A DNA stretch of 64,000 nucleotides from the NCBI RefSeq assembly GCF_007115105.1, contig NZ_SULJ01000004.1, positions 124,001-188,000 on the forward strand, in the 5' to 3' direction. Position numbers and translations under genes: made by a program. The notes below the pieces were generated by a model. The model was not told the origin of the DNA. It worked only from the letters and a program-made list of their open reading frames with translations, and searched no databases. This document shows positions 8,122 through 17,784 of this stretch, piece by piece. Each line of letters begins with the position of its first letter. Within the stretch, counting starts at the first letter, position 1. The stretch is from Clostridium sp. HBUAS56010 (GTDB lineage Bacteria; Bacillota; Clostridia; Lachnospirales; Lachnospiraceae).

Positions 8122-9489
8122 ATGAATGCTGAAATGCAAATGGTATCAGGTCTTATCCTCGGTATGATTTTATTAATCTTCCTTGTTACCAAAACGAAAG
8201 TTCATGTATTCTTAGCAATTATTATCAGTGCGGTTATCATTGGTATTCTTGGCGGTATGAATCTGGCTGATGTGGCTTCTGCCATTCCAGAAGGATTTGG
8301 CGGAACCCTTAAAAGCATTGGTATTATTATCGGATTTGGGGTCATGCTTGGAAAACTGCTGGAGGATTCAAAGGCAACTAAAGTAATGGCGAATGCCTTA
8401 ATCCGACTGCTTGGGAAAAACAAGGAAGAAGAAGCGATGGGAGCCGCAGGATTTATTACTTCCTTATCCATCTTTTGTACCTCCGGATTTATCATTCTGG
8501 CTCCCTTGGTAAAAGGACTTTCCAAAAAGACAAGAAAGTCTGTAGTAGCTCTTGGGATTGCCCTGGCAGGCGGTCTGGTTATGAGCCACAGCCTGGTTCC
8601 TCCTGCTGCAGGACCTATTGGCGTAGCCGGAATATTGAACGCAAACATTGGAAAAATGATGCTCTTCGGAACCCTGATCTCCATTCCCTCCCTGATTGCA
8701 GTGGTTATCTATGCAAGATACATGGGAAAGAAGATCTACCAGCTTCCCGGAGAAAATAACACCTGGATTCGTCCGGACTCATCTGCCGGAACAAATATAG
8801 AGGAAGAAACCTCAGAAACAGAGCTCCTGCCTTCTGCCTGGAAATCTTTCGCTCCGATTTTAACCCCTATTCTTCTGATCCTTATTCACAACGTGCTGGT
8901 CAATACTGGTACAGCCCAGGGATTATTGGGAGAAATAACAGGATTTTTAGGAACCCCGGTGATTGCCCTTGCCATTGGTTTACTTTTAGCTATTCTTCTG
9001 CTGACTAAAACCATGACTAAAGCCCAGACACTCAGTTCCATGGAAGAAGGATTAAAGTCTTCCGGTAAATTAATGCTTCTGGTTGGGGGCGGCGGAGCAC
9101 TTGGAAAAATCATTCAGGTCAGCGGTCTTGGGGATTTTGTTGCCACAGCCATTGCAGGAACTGCAATTCCTGCCATCCTCCTGCCATTTTTAATCTCCCT
9201 GCTGCTCCGCGTAATACAAGGCTCTGGTTCTGTTGCCATGCTGACTGCTGCTTCCGTTATCTCTCCCATGCTTGGAACTTTGGGACTCGATCCGGTATTC
9301 GCAGGTCTGGCTGCCTGTACTGGCTCCCTGTTCTTTTCCTATTTTAATGACTCTTATTTCTGGGTAATCAATGAAACGCTGGGGATTGAAGATACCAAAG
9401 AACAGATGAAGATATGGTCTGTAACCTCTACCATCTGCTGCATCACAGCTTTAATCTCTTTGCTGATTCTTAACGCATTTTTCGGATAA
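8122..9489 (+). CDS. GntP-family sugar-acid:proton symporter
   Basis: This 455-residue, very hydrophobic protein has roughly 12-14 membrane segments and GntP-family landmarks: a run of small residues in the first third (FGVMLGKLLEDS, FCTSGFIILAPL), SLVPPAAGPIGVA near residue 155, and a C-terminal GSGSVAML / SYFNDSYFWVI region. GntP members import gluconate and related aldonates with protons. Between the kinase and the regulator of the cassette, it is the likely importer of the four-carbon acid sugar. Codon use and spacing match its neighbours (33 bp after dtnK). Confidence 0.9.
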   Translation: MNAEMQMVSGLILGMILLIFLVTKTKVHVFLAIIISAVIIGILGGMNLADVASAIPEGFGGTLKSIGIIIGFGVMLGKLLEDSKATKVMANALIRLLGKNKEEEAMGAAGFITSLSIFCTSGFIILAPLVKGLSKKTRKSVVALGIALAGGLVMSHSLVPPAAGPIGVAGILNANIGKMMLFGTLISIPSLIAVVIYARYMGKKIYQLPGENNTWIRPDSSAGTNIEEETSETELLPSAWKSFAPILTPILLILIHNVLVNTGTAQGLLGEITGFLGTPVIALAIGLLLAILLLTKTMTKAQTLSSMEEGLKSSGKLMLLVGGGGALGKIIQVSGLGDFVATAIAGTAIPAILLPFLISLLLRVIQGSGSVAMLTAASVISPMLGTLGLDPVFAGLAACTGSLFFSYFNDSYFWVINETLGIEDTKEQMKIWSVTSTICCITALISLLILNAFFG

Positions 9490-9505
9490 GAGTTCCGGAT
9501 TTTTA

Positions 9506-9534
9506 TTGAACATCCATTTTGTTTCCTGTATGAT
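9506..9534 (+). promoter_or_regulatory. Candidate internal promoter for the DeoR regulator
   Basis: A -35 TTGAAC (9506-9511) and -10 TATGAT (9529-9534) with exactly 17 bp between them lie in the 69-bp gap after the permease. They would allow the regulator to be transcribed apart from the operon promoter. The TTCAAACA octamer is not present here. Confidence 0.5.
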
Positions 9535-9558
9535 AGAGAAGAGGCAGGAGGTAGAACG

Positions 9559-10311
9559 ATGTTAATGGCACAACGTCAGTTGAAAATTATAGATTTGATA
9601 CAAAAAAGGGGCAGTGTTCAGGTGGAGGAACTTGCCAGAGAACTGAAGGTCAGCACCATGACCATACGAAGGGATCTGGAAAAATTAAATGCCGAGGGCG
9701 CCATTGAACGATGCCACGGCGGTGCAGTCTACAAGCAGGAAGTCACCTATGCAGATAAGCAGATAAGCAACAGAATCATAAAGGAAGCTCTTGCCAGGAT
9801 CGGCGCCGGATATGTGAAAGCAGGTGATGCCATCTTTTTAGATGCAGGAACCACAACCTATGAAATAGCAAGACGAATCATGGAGATTCCAAACATTCTG
9901 GTGCTGTCCAATGATCTGGAGATCATTAAACTTCTCATGGGCAGCGGAGTGGATCTAATGATATGCGGAGGCAATGTCCAGAAAAGCACCGGGAGCATCC
10001 ATGGGTATTATGCTACACAGATGATCAGTCAGCTCCGCTTTGATATCGGTTTTTTCGGAACGGCTGCCATAGATAACCATTTAAAAGTCATGACTCCAAC
10101 CACAGATAAAGCCTTTTTAAAGAGGACGGTAGTCGAGCATTGCCGGCAATCCTTTCTTTTGGCTGACCAGTCTAAATTCAATCGGACCGCATTCACTCTG
10201 GTCAATGAGTTAACCGATTACAACTATATTGTAACCGACTACCAGTTCAGTGACAGAGAACAAACGCTGCTGCAAAAGAGCGGAACGAAACTCTTAGAAG
10301 CTTCCATATAA
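9559..10311 (+). CDS. DeoR-family transcriptional regulator
   Basis: The 250-residue protein has a DeoR-type N-terminal helix-turn-helix (RQLKIIDLIQKRGSVQVEEL then VSTMTIRRDLEKL, about residues 5-45). A C-terminal sugar-phosphate-sensing domain follows (DAGTTTYEIARRI near 95, SNDLEI, GFFGTAAID). DeoR proteins are mostly repressors released by a phosphorylated intermediate, here probably the acid-sugar phosphate made by the DUF1537 kinase. The ATG at 9559 follows AGGAGGT at good spacing; a second ATG two codons in is possible. It is last in the cassette and is followed by a strong terminator. Confidence 0.9.
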   Translation: MLMAQRQLKIIDLIQKRGSVQVEELARELKVSTMTIRRDLEKLNAEGAIERCHGGAVYKQEVTYADKQISNRIIKEALARIGAGYVKAGDAIFLDAGTTTYEIARRIMEIPNILVLSNDLEIIKLLMGSGVDLMICGGNVQKSTGSIHGYYATQMISQLRFDIGFFGTAAIDNHLKVMTPTTDKAFLKRTVVEHCRQSFLLADQSKFNRTAFTLVNELTDYNYIVTDYQFSDREQTLLQKSGTKLLEASI

Positions 10312-10364
10312 CAGAAATGCTGCAAACCGGGATTCTCATCCGATCTGCAGCATTTCTGTTTTTA
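10311..10364 (+). terminator. Intrinsic terminator of the acid-sugar operon
   Basis: A perfect 14-bp stem, ACAGAAATGCTGCA with TGCAGCATTTCTGT (10311-10324 and 10346-10359), is followed by TTTTTA. It starts at the last base of the DeoR stop codon. Confidence 0.9.
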
Positions 10365-10395
10365 TACTCATATATCATTGAAGCATATCCTTATT

Positions 10396-12438
10396 CTATT
10401 TCTCCTCTTTTTTCTTTCTCTTCACCGTCAAAGTCTCGTAACCGCCAATTTCTCCATTTTCCGTCAGTGCTCCCAGCAGAATCGTTTCCGATGCAATCTC
10501 CCTTACCGTTTCAGGGGCAAGCGTAACCGGATCTTTGCTGAAATTCTGAATAAATAAATATTCATAACCATCAGACTGCCTGGATGTCACTTCGATATCC
10601 TGGGGAATTTTCCCCTCTATAAGAGGTGTCAGACCGCCCTCTTTTACAACCTGTTCCACAAGATCATCATAACACTTCTGCTCAACATCGGCACAGATAT
10701 AATAAGCGGTTCCTTTTCCATACCGGTTCCTGGTAAGAGCAGGATATCCCTGATAGAAGTCGTCCTCATATACATACACCACCTCTGCTCCTTGAAGTTC
10801 AACCAGATCACAAAGGTTTTTGCACTCATACCGTTTCCCTTCATTTACCGCTCCAGGAGACACCATATGGTTACATTCTCCGTCATAGAGACCGTCAATC
10901 TCTGTGCTCCGGATTCCCAGGACCTCCGTCAAGTCATTGGGCACTCCCTGTAAAAAACAGCGGTCCCATTCATCTGCAATTCCAGACCAGTAAGTCATCA
11001 AAAGCTGACCTCCCTGTTCCACAAAGGTCTGAACCTTTTCCTCAATTCCACAACGGAACAGATAAAGCATGGGAGCCGCTACCAACTGATAATCCTCCAG
11101 ACTGTCTTCCATGGAAATCATATCTACGTTAAAGCCCTTCTTCCTGATAGCATGGTACATCTTTACTGCCGTATCATGATAGTAAAGCCCCTTATTACGG
11201 GGACCTTCTGCATCTTCCATTGCCCACCGGTTTTCGATATCATAAATAATGGCTGCTCTTGACTGAACCGTGGTTCCTCTTACTTCTTTTAATTGTTGAA
11301 GAGAATCTGAAACACCGCAGACCTCTTTAAAAACCCTGGTGTCATCCCTGCCGGAATGGTCAATCACCGCTCCATGGAACTTTTCCGAAGACCCTCTGCT
11401 CTGGCGTATCTGAAAATACATGACACTGTCAGAGCCATGGGCAATTGCCTGGAGAGAACTGAGCCGTAACATCCCAGGCTGTTTTAACTTACTGACCCCC
11501 TGCCAGTTGGTGCTGCTGGGACAGCATTCCATCAGTAGAAAGGGCTGCTTTTTCAGACTTCTCATATGGTCATGCTGCATTCCATTGTCTCTGGCTGTGA
11601 GAATTTCTCTTTCCTTATGCCACAGAGGATAGGTATCCCAGGATACCACATCCACTTCTTCTGCCAGCCGTTTGTAATTTAACCCTTTGTAATCATACAT
11701 CATGTTGGTTGTGACAGGCTGCGTGGCTCCCGCCTCTTTTAAGGATGCAATCTCCCACTTTGCAAAATCCGCAGTCTGTTCTGTAACAAACCGTTTCCAT
11801 TCCAGGTTTAATCCATGAACTTTATGCTCGCCAATGGAGGAAGGGCTTTCAATCTGATCAAAAGAGGAATAGATATGGCTCCAGAATGCAGTGCACCACT
11901 TCCGGTTCAGGTCTTCAATGGAGTTATATCGTTTTCTTAACCAGTTCTGAAAAGCTTTCTGGCACAGAGGGCAGTGGCATTCCCCTCCATACTCATTGGA
12001 TATATGCCACATAAGCACTGCCGGATGATTCCCAAAGCGTCTGGCAAGTTCTCCATTGATCCTGCGTACTTTTTCGCGGTACACCGGCGATGTATAACAG
12101 TGATTGTGTCTTCCTCCGAACAAGTTTCTTCTCCTGTCCTCATTTACCCGAAGCACTTCCTCATAACGGTCTGCCAGCCATTTAGGCCGTGCGGCAGAAG
12201 GCGTTGCCATAATTACAGAAATTCCATTTTCATATAGTTTGTTCACCCGTTCCATGAGCCAGTCAAATTCAAATCTGCCTTCTTCCGGCTCCAGAAATGA
12301 CCAGGAGAAGATTCCTACAGTCGCCTCATTTATTCCGGCTTTTTTCATGTATTCCACATCTTTTAACAGTATTTCCGGCTGGTCCAGCCATTGTTCCGGA
12401 TTATAATCACCACCATGCCACAGTTCCAGATTCTTCAT
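10396..12438 (-). CDS. Beta-galactosidase, glycoside hydrolase family 42
   Basis: The 680-residue protein has the GH42 (beta/alpha)8 barrel start WHGGDYNPEQW. The acid/base Glu149 lies in HISNEYGG and the nucleophile Glu304 in LLMECCPS. Four cysteines of the structural zinc site seen in many GH42 enzymes are present (Cys114, Cys154, Cys156, Cys159). A trimerisation domain and a small C-terminal beta domain complete the usual length. No signal peptide is present, so it acts in the cytoplasm on imported beta-galactosides. The ATG at 12438 follows AAAGGAG; an upstream extension of the frame to 12561 has no ribosome site. It is the last gene of an operon with an ABC sugar importer. GH42 enzymes often prefer plant- or host-derived beta-galacto-oligosaccharides over lactose. 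Confidence 0.92.
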   Translation of the reverse strand: MKNLELWHGGDYNPEQWLDQPEILLKDVEYMKKAGINEATVGIFSWSFLEPEEGRFEFDWLMERVNKLYENGISVIMATPSAARPKWLADRYEEVLRVNEDRRRNLFGGRHNHCYTSPVYREKVRRINGELARRFGNHPAVLMWHISNEYGGECHCPLCQKAFQNWLRKRYNSIEDLNRKWCTAFWSHIYSSFDQIESPSSIGEHKVHGLNLEWKRFVTEQTADFAKWEIASLKEAGATQPVTTNMMYDYKGLNYKRLAEEVDVVSWDTYPLWHKEREILTARDNGMQHDHMRSLKKQPFLLMECCPSSTNWQGVSKLKQPGMLRLSSLQAIAHGSDSVMYFQIRQSRGSSEKFHGAVIDHSGRDDTRVFKEVCGVSDSLQQLKEVRGTTVQSRAAIIYDIENRWAMEDAEGPRNKGLYYHDTAVKMYHAIRKKGFNVDMISMEDSLEDYQLVAAPMLYLFRCGIEEKVQTFVEQGGQLLMTYWSGIADEWDRCFLQGVPNDLTEVLGIRSTEIDGLYDGECNHMVSPGAVNEGKRYECKNLCDLVELQGAEVVYVYEDDFYQGYPALTRNRYGKGTAYYICADVEQKCYDDLVEQVVKEGGLTPLIEGKIPQDIEVTSRQSDGYEYLFIQNFSKDPVTLAPETVREIASETILLGALTENGEIGGYETLTVKRKKKEEK

Positions 12439-12482
12439 ACCAGTCTCCTTTCTCATAAACCACCCATCTTTTATGTACAACC

Positions 12483-13298
12483 TTATTTTACCGCACCTGT
12501 GATCCCTTCTGCAAAGCTTTTTTGAAGAATAAAGAAAATAATTACAGTGGGAATGGTACAAATCAAAACAGCCAGCATAAGAGTACCGTAATCCGTCACA
12601 TATCCCTCCGTAAGATTTGCCACCAGCATGGGCATGGTAATGCTTTTGGCATCAGACATAATTACTTTTGGCCAGAGATAACTGTTCCAGGCATTCATAA
12701 ACGTTATGGTCATGGCTGCTGCATAGTTAGAACGCATAGTGGGCACAAACATCCGGTAAAAAATCTGGAATTCCGTCAGACCGTCAAGCCTTGCCGCCTC
12801 CATAATATCAACAGGAAATGACCTGGCACTCTGCCGGAACATCATGATTAAAAACGGGGTGGAAATGGTGGGAAGAATAAAGCCCAGGGTACTGTTTAAA
12901 AGCCCCGCCTTTGAAAACATTTTATAAAGGGGAATCATGGTTGCCGCAAAGGGAACCATCATTGCCAGTAGAATCAAGGTCATAACCCGGTCCTTCGCCT
13001 TATTATGAAACACTTCAAATCCATAACCTGCAAGGGAACAGATAAATAAGGATAATGCTGTCATGGTGACAGAATACCGAAAGGAGTTAAAAAGAGCTGA
13101 ACTCACATTTTGGGAAGACAGCAGTTTTTCCCCATTATCCCAAAGAGCCGTTCCAAACAGTAAGGTTCCCCGGCTTACATCCACACTCTTATTGGTTGCC
13201 GCCACCAGCATCCAGTATAAAGGAAACGCAGAGATAAAAGATACAACAATTAAAAATGTATAAGCACCAATTTTCTTTCCTTTAGTCACGTTTATCAC
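12483..13298 (-). CDS. Carbohydrate ABC transporter permease (MalG/LacG type)
   Basis: The roughly 271-residue membrane protein has six predicted helices and the permease EAA loop (EAARLDGLTEFQIFYRMFVP) that contacts the ATPase. It pairs with the permease just upstream, which it overlaps by a few bases. GTG codons at 13298 and 13289 are both possible starts; the second has better spacing from GGTAGGTG. The operon carries no ATPase gene, so a shared MsmK-like ATPase elsewhere probably energises it, as in many Firmicutes CUT1 importers. Confidence 0.9.
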   Translation of the reverse strand: MINVTKGKKIGAYTFLIVVSFISAFPLYWMLVAATNKSVDVSRGTLLFGTALWDNGEKLLSSQNVSSALFNSFRYSVTMTALSLFICSLAGYGFEVFHNKAKDRVMTLILLAMMVPFAATMIPLYKMFSKAGLLNSTLGFILPTISTPFLIMMFRQSARSFPVDIMEAARLDGLTEFQIFYRMFVPTMRSNYAAAMTITFMNAWNSYLWPKVIMSDAKSITMPMLVANLTEGYVTDYGTLMLAVLICTIPTVIIFFILQKSFAEGITGAVK

Positions 13299-14178
13299 CT
13301 ACCTTTAATTGTACCCATGCAAGAACTGCTACCAACAGAAGAATTAAGTAGGACATGGCTGCCGCATAACCAAAGTTTGGTACATATTTGAAAGAAACAT
13401 TGTATATATAGTGAGACATGGTAATGGTGGCATTGGCAGGTCCTCCATTGGTTAAGTTCACAGATTCATCAAATAACTGCAATGTTCCATTGGTTGACAT
13501 AATCGCGGTCAGTAAAATAGTTGGCTTTAACAATGGGATGGTTATCCGTAAAAAAGACTGTACGGGAGAAGCCCCGTCAATTTTTGCCGCTTCATAAACC
13601 GTATATTCAATATTTTGCAGACCAGATAAGTAAAATACCATATTATAACCGGTCCACCTCCATATAAGTGCCAGAATTATTACAACTCTGGCACTGCCTG
13701 GATGCCCCAGAAAATTATATCCTGTAGAAAGGATTCCAAACTTGATCAACAGAACATTGACCAGCCCGTCTACCGCAAATAAAGAGCGGAAAATCACTGC
13801 ATAAGACACCAGGGAAGTGGCACAGGGAAGAAAAATAGCGGTACGGAATACCCCTTTGAATCTTAAATCCTTGTGATTAAGCAGGGAAGCCAGAATTAAT
13901 CCCAACATGAGCATCATGGGAACCTGAATAACCAGGTATATAAAGTTATTTTTCAGTGCCTGAATAAAAACTCCATCCTGTGCCATACGCAGGTAATTGG
14001 TTGTTCCCGCCCATCTTGTCTTAGCCCCGATTCCAGTCTGAAAGGACAGAATCAATGCCTGAATCATAGGGAGAAAGCTCATAACTGCAATCAACAATGC
14101 GGCAGGAGTTAAGAATGTCCAGCCCGCCAGACTCTGTTTCTGTCCCAGAGACAACTGCTTCTTTGAATTTCTTATCAA
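13282..14178 (-). CDS. Carbohydrate ABC transporter permease (MalF/LacF type)
   Basis: The 298-residue membrane protein has six helices and an EAA motif (YEAAKIDGASPVQSFLRITI) of the CUT1 sugar permease family. The start is TTG, five bases after GGAGGTGAA. It lies between the binding protein gene (16 bp upstream) and the second permease (overlapping). Together they form the channel of an importer whose cargo is probably a beta-galactoside, given the GH42 gene downstream. Confidence 0.9.
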   Translation of the reverse strand: MIRNSKKQLSLGQKQSLAGWTFLTPAALLIAVMSFLPMIQALILSFQTGIGAKTRWAGTTNYLRMAQDGVFIQALKNNFIYLVIQVPMMLMLGLILASLLNHKDLRFKGVFRTAIFLPCATSLVSYAVIFRSLFAVDGLVNVLLIKFGILSTGYNFLGHPGSARVVIILALIWRWTGYNMVFYLSGLQNIEYTVYEAAKIDGASPVQSFLRITIPLLKPTILLTAIMSTNGTLQLFDESVNLTNGGPANATITMSHYIYNVSFKYVPNFGYAAAMSYLILLLVAVLAWVQLKVGDKRD

Positions 14179-14193
14179 ACTTTCACCTCCTGC

Positions 14194-15471
14194 CTATTGC
14201 CCCATTGCAAACCTTACCGTATCTTCTGCCGTCTTGATCTCCGCTGCAATCTCTCCTCCTGCTACAATTTTTGTAATCGCCGTAGCCACTGCATCTCTTG
14301 CTTCATAATAATAAACACCCGTGTTGTTGGATGGCGCCTTTGACGCATAATCAGTAATCATGGCATAAACAGCTTCCCCACCAAAGAATTCCTGCGGTTC
14401 CTCATACACCTTACTATCTGCTGCCGGAAGATACGTTGTCATGGCACCAGATTTGGGAAGAATGGTTTCATACAGTTCTTTGCTTCCTGCAAAGGTTTTG
14501 CTTAAAAAATCAAATGCCAGCTCTTTGTTTTTACAGGCGGACATAACCGCCCAGCTAGAGCCGCCGTTGTTGGAATAATTTGTTGCCCCATCTACCTGCT
14601 CTAAACGGGGCATGTTGGTAATTCCCCAATTTCCTGCCTGATCCTCTGCAGTCTGTATGCTTGCCATGATCCAGCATCCGTTCATGGTTCCCCCTACAGT
14701 GTCGTTGGTCATGGTTCCTACATATTGATCCCAGTCATTGACCTCCACAAGTACTCCGCTTTTCACCAGAGAAGCGTAAGTCTCCATAACCCGTTCTAAA
14801 GTCTGGTTTCCTGCCATATCTGGGTTTCCATCCTGATCAAATAAACTTCCTCCGGCAGATTGAAGCATCATCATAATCAAGTCTGACTCTCCCGCCTGGC
14901 AGGAAAGCAGAGGTTTTCCCGTCTTTGCCAAAACCTTTTCTCCCATGGTCTGATATTCTCCCCAGGTAATATCTGTAAAATCTTCTATGGTATAACCTGC
15001 CTCCTTTAAAACATCGGTACGATAACAGGCTACTACTGTTCCGTTGTCAAAAGGCACACCATAATTTTTCCCTTCCACAACAGAATAGGCTGTTTTTGCT
15101 TTTGCAAATTTAGAAAAATCAACTCCGCTTTCTGTCAGATCTTCAAATGCGTCCGGATAGCTGATGACATTTTTCTGAAACGCATTATCCTGTAACAGCA
15201 AAATATCCGGAAGGGAATCCAGATTGCCTGAGGTTGCCGCTGTAGTCAGCTTCGTCTGTACATCAGCCCACGGGGTCTCCACCACATTGACTTTAACATC
15301 CGGATGTTCCTTTTGATAGACCTTTGCTGCTTCTTCCATGGCATAGACATTAAATGCCGGGTCCCAGCACCAGACCGTCAATTCATTGGATGCCTGTAAG
15401 TCTTTCCCCGGGCTGCATGCAGTCAAAAATGCCACAGCCCCTGCCAACAGAAATAATCCAACTTTCTTCAT
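14194..15471 (-). CDS. Extracellular sugar-binding lipoprotein of the GH42 operon
   Basis: The 425-residue protein has a lipoprotein signal (MKKVGLFLLAGAVAFLTAC, lipobox Cys19) and the fold markers of family 1 sugar-binding proteins: LTVWCWDPAF, KEHPDVKVNV, SLPDILLLQD and a late AGSKELYE. It captures the sugar outside the membrane for the two permeases downstream. The ATG at 15471 follows GAGGAGG; the longer frame to 15537 lacks a ribosome site. It is the first gene of the operon. The 150 bp upstream hold the ferritin terminator and presumably the promoter, but I found no well-matched -35/-10 pair. Confidence 0.9.
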   Translation of the reverse strand: MKKVGLFLLAGAVAFLTACSPGKDLQASNELTVWCWDPAFNVYAMEEAAKVYQKEHPDVKVNVVETPWADVQTKLTTAATSGNLDSLPDILLLQDNAFQKNVISYPDAFEDLTESGVDFSKFAKAKTAYSVVEGKNYGVPFDNGTVVACYRTDVLKEAGYTIEDFTDITWGEYQTMGEKVLAKTGKPLLSCQAGESDLIMMMLQSAGGSLFDQDGNPDMAGNQTLERVMETYASLVKSGVLVEVNDWDQYVGTMTNDTVGGTMNGCWIMASIQTAEDQAGNWGITNMPRLEQVDGATNYSNNGGSSWAVMSACKNKELAFDFLSKTFAGSKELYETILPKSGAMTTYLPAADSKVYEEPQEFFGGEAVYAMITDYASKAPSNNTGVYYYEARDAVATAITKIVAGGEIAAEIKTAEDTVRFAMGQ

Positions 15472-15615
15472 ACCAAACTCCTCCTCTATTATGATAATTT
15501 TTAAACGGACAGGAAATAATCCAATCATCTGTTTCATCTTACGATCAGATTGTCCCGAACATGCTTCTTTTTGGCATTTTACTTAATCGTTTTATCCTCA
15601 GATATAAGAAAGGGG

Positions 15616-15666
15616 TTAAAAAAGCTGCTCCCTATGATGCAGTTTCCTGCACCATAGAGAACAGCT
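15616..15666 (-). terminator. Intrinsic terminator after ferritin
   Basis: An imperfect 19-bp stem (15623-15641 with 15648-15666; right arm TGCACCATAGAGAACAGCT) is followed on the minus strand by a T run. It lies 29 bp past the ferritin stop. Confidence 0.85.
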
Positions 15667-15694
15667 TCTCTAAGTAAGATAAATTCTTATTCCA

Positions 15695-16207
15695 TTAAAG
15701 CACCAGTGTCGGAGGTGCATAAACTCTTGCAGCCAGTTCCGAATCAATTAAATAAAGCCCTTTGGCATCGTGTCCAAATAAATCATATCGTTTAATGATA
15801 TCATCCGTATTCTTCTCTTCCTCACTCTGTTCTTTTACGAACCAGTCCAGAAACTGCATGGTACGGTAATCTTTTAAATCATACGCAGCCCCATAAATAT
15901 CATGGATTGCCTTGGTTACTTTCAGCTCATGCTCATAAGCTTCTACCGTCGGCTGGCGGAAATCTTCATATATATAGTGAGGAGCTTTCACATCTCCCAA
16001 TTCAACTTTTGCACCATTGTTAAGAAGATAATCCATAAAGAGCAAAGCATGATCACGTTCTTCCTGGGTCTGGATCTTAAACCAGTTTGCAAATCCGTTT
16101 AAATTGTTTTCTGCATAATAGTTTGATATATCGAGATAAACATAAGCAGAATAGAATTCAAAATTAATCTGTTTATTTATTTTTTCTATAATTGTCTTAT
16201 CCAACAT
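15695..16207 (-). CDS. ftnA: Ferritin
   Basis: The 170-residue four-helix protein stores iron in a 24-subunit shell. Ferroxidase-site residues are visible: Glu in NFEFYSAY, the EERDHALLFMDY pair, and QFLDWFVKEQSEEEKN in helix 4. Length is usual for bacterial non-haem ferritin. The ATG at 16207 follows GAAAGGGG; an in-frame TTG two codons earlier is less likely. It stands alone with its own terminator. The upstream 180 bp are AT-rich; no clear Fur box was read. Confidence 0.95.
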   Translation of the reverse strand: MLDKTIIEKINKQINFEFYSAYVYLDISNYYAENNLNGFANWFKIQTQEERDHALLFMDYLLNNGAKVELGDVKAPHYIYEDFRQPTVEAYEHELKVTKAIHDIYGAAYDLKDYRTMQFLDWFVKEQSEEEKNTDDIIKRYDLFGHDAKGLYLIDSELAARVYAPPTLVL

Positions 16208-16389
16208 TATCAAATACCCCTTTCTTCTCTCTGTTTTTCACACCAGATTCTTGATTTCCTCTGGTGTTACTATATTCTAACACTTTGACCATAATTTTTC
16301 AATCATATATCATAAAATAATTATTAAATATAACGTCAGACAATTAAGCACTTATCTTCTTATTTGTATATTTATCTTCTATAAGATAC

Positions 16390-17760
16390 CTATTTGATGA
16401 TCTGCTTCAGCAAGAACTCTTTTCCAGAGGTATATGGTCTGTTTCGAAGCGGATTATCCAGTCTTCCACAATTTCTCATAATACTGCGGTAATGGGTAAA
16501 GGTATCAAAACTGTATTTCCCGTGATATCCGCCCATGCCGCTGCCGCCTACACCTCCAAAAGGCATATGACCGGTTGCCAGGTGTAAGATGGTATCATTG
16601 TGACAGCCCCCGCCGAAATTACAGTGCTTTCTTAATTTAGCAAATCTTCTCCCTGATCTGGTAAAGAAATAAAGAGCCAGAGGCGTATCCTTTTCATTGA
16701 TATAATCAATCACCTCATGGAAAGAACGGTATGAGGTCACCGGAAGAATCGGGCCAAAGATCTCCTCCTGCATCACAGGACTTTCTTTGCTTACATTGTC
16801 TAAAATAGCAGGTTCCAGCAAACACGTTTCCCTGTCGCTCTTTCCTCCGTAATATATATCCTGATCTTTTAATAAACTGATAAGGCGGTCAAAATGCCTC
16901 TGGCTGATGATCTTTCCATAGCTTTTATTATTCAGAACATCTTTTCCAAGATTTTTTTTCATATATGCCTTCAAATAAAACATCAGTTGATCTTTTACCG
17001 ATTCCTGAACCAGAATATAATCCGGCGCCACGCAGGTCTGACCGGCATTAATAAGCTTTCCAAATACGATTCGCCTGGCTGCCAGTTTTAGATCAGCGGT
17101 TTCATCTACAATACAAGGACTTTTCCCTCCCAGTTCCAAAGTAACCGGAGTCAGATGGCGGGCTGCTTTTTCCATGACAATGGTTCCAACCGCCTTGCTT
17201 CCTGTAAAAAAGATGTAATCAAAACGGTGTTCCAATAACTCTGTATTCTCTTCTTTTCCGCCCAGAATCACATCCACATGACCCCGTTCAAACGCATCCT
17301 CAATAATGTCCTTGATTACAAGAGAGGTATGTTCGCTGTATTCACTTGGTTTTACAATGACACAGTTTCCTGCTGCCACTGCTCCCAGCAAAGGACCCAT
17401 AGACAGCATAAATGGGTAGTTCCAGGGAGAGATAATCAGCACTCTTCCATAAGGGTGAGGACTTCTGTAGCACAAGGCAGGAATCTGCATCTTTGAGGGC
17501 AGAACAAGCTGATTCCTGGAAAAACGTTTTGTATTGCAGATCATCTCCGTCAACTCATTTAAGATAAATCCCACTTCCGTTAAATACGCTTCATAGGAAC
17601 TCTTCCCCAGATCTGTATACAAGGCTTTTTCCAGTTGGTTCCTATGTTTTTTTATAGACTTTTTCAGCCGGATCAGACTTGCAATCCGGTATTCCGGGTT
17701 CAGAGTAATTCCTGACTTATAAAACTTTTTCTGCTTTTCTATTACCTTGTTGATGATCAT
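16390..17760 (-). CDS. NAD(P)-dependent aldehyde dehydrogenase, class 3-like
   Basis: The 456-residue protein oxidises aldehydes to acids. Family motifs are ISPWNYPFML (cofactor binding), FFTGSKAVG, the general-base Glu in VTLELGGKSP, and the catalytic Cys in NAGQTCVAPDY. The short length (about 456 against 490-500) and lack of a long N-terminus fit class 3 / fatty or aromatic aldehyde dehydrogenases. The ATG follows GGAGGTG. The C-terminal extension after GGYHGKYSFDTFTH is basic. No partner gene indicates the substrate. Confidence 0.92.
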   Translation of the reverse strand: MIINKVIEKQKKFYKSGITLNPEYRIASLIRLKKSIKKHRNQLEKALYTDLGKSSYEAYLTEVGFILNELTEMICNTKRFSRNQLVLPSKMQIPALCYRSPHPYGRVLIISPWNYPFMLSMGPLLGAVAAGNCVIVKPSEYSEHTSLVIKDIIEDAFERGHVDVILGGKEENTELLEHRFDYIFFTGSKAVGTIVMEKAARHLTPVTLELGGKSPCIVDETADLKLAARRIVFGKLINAGQTCVAPDYILVQESVKDQLMFYLKAYMKKNLGKDVLNNKSYGKIISQRHFDRLISLLKDQDIYYGGKSDRETCLLEPAILDNVSKESPVMQEEIFGPILPVTSYRSFHEVIDYINEKDTPLALYFFTRSGRRFAKLRKHCNFGGGCHNDTILHLATGHMPFGGVGGSGMGGYHGKYSFDTFTHYRSIMRNCGRLDNPLRNRPYTSGKEFLLKQIIK

Positions 17761-17784
17761 CCATGCACCTCCGGTATTCTTATC

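Noticed and set aside
8202-8684. A 160-codon frame opposite the GntP permease gene
   Set aside because: It is antisense to a clear membrane-protein gene, lacks a ribosome site and has the Pro/Ile-rich composition typical of such shadows.
10311-10364. Operator palindrome for DeoR in the 14-bp inverted repeat
   Set aside because: It directly follows the stop codon and has a T run, so a terminator explains it fully.
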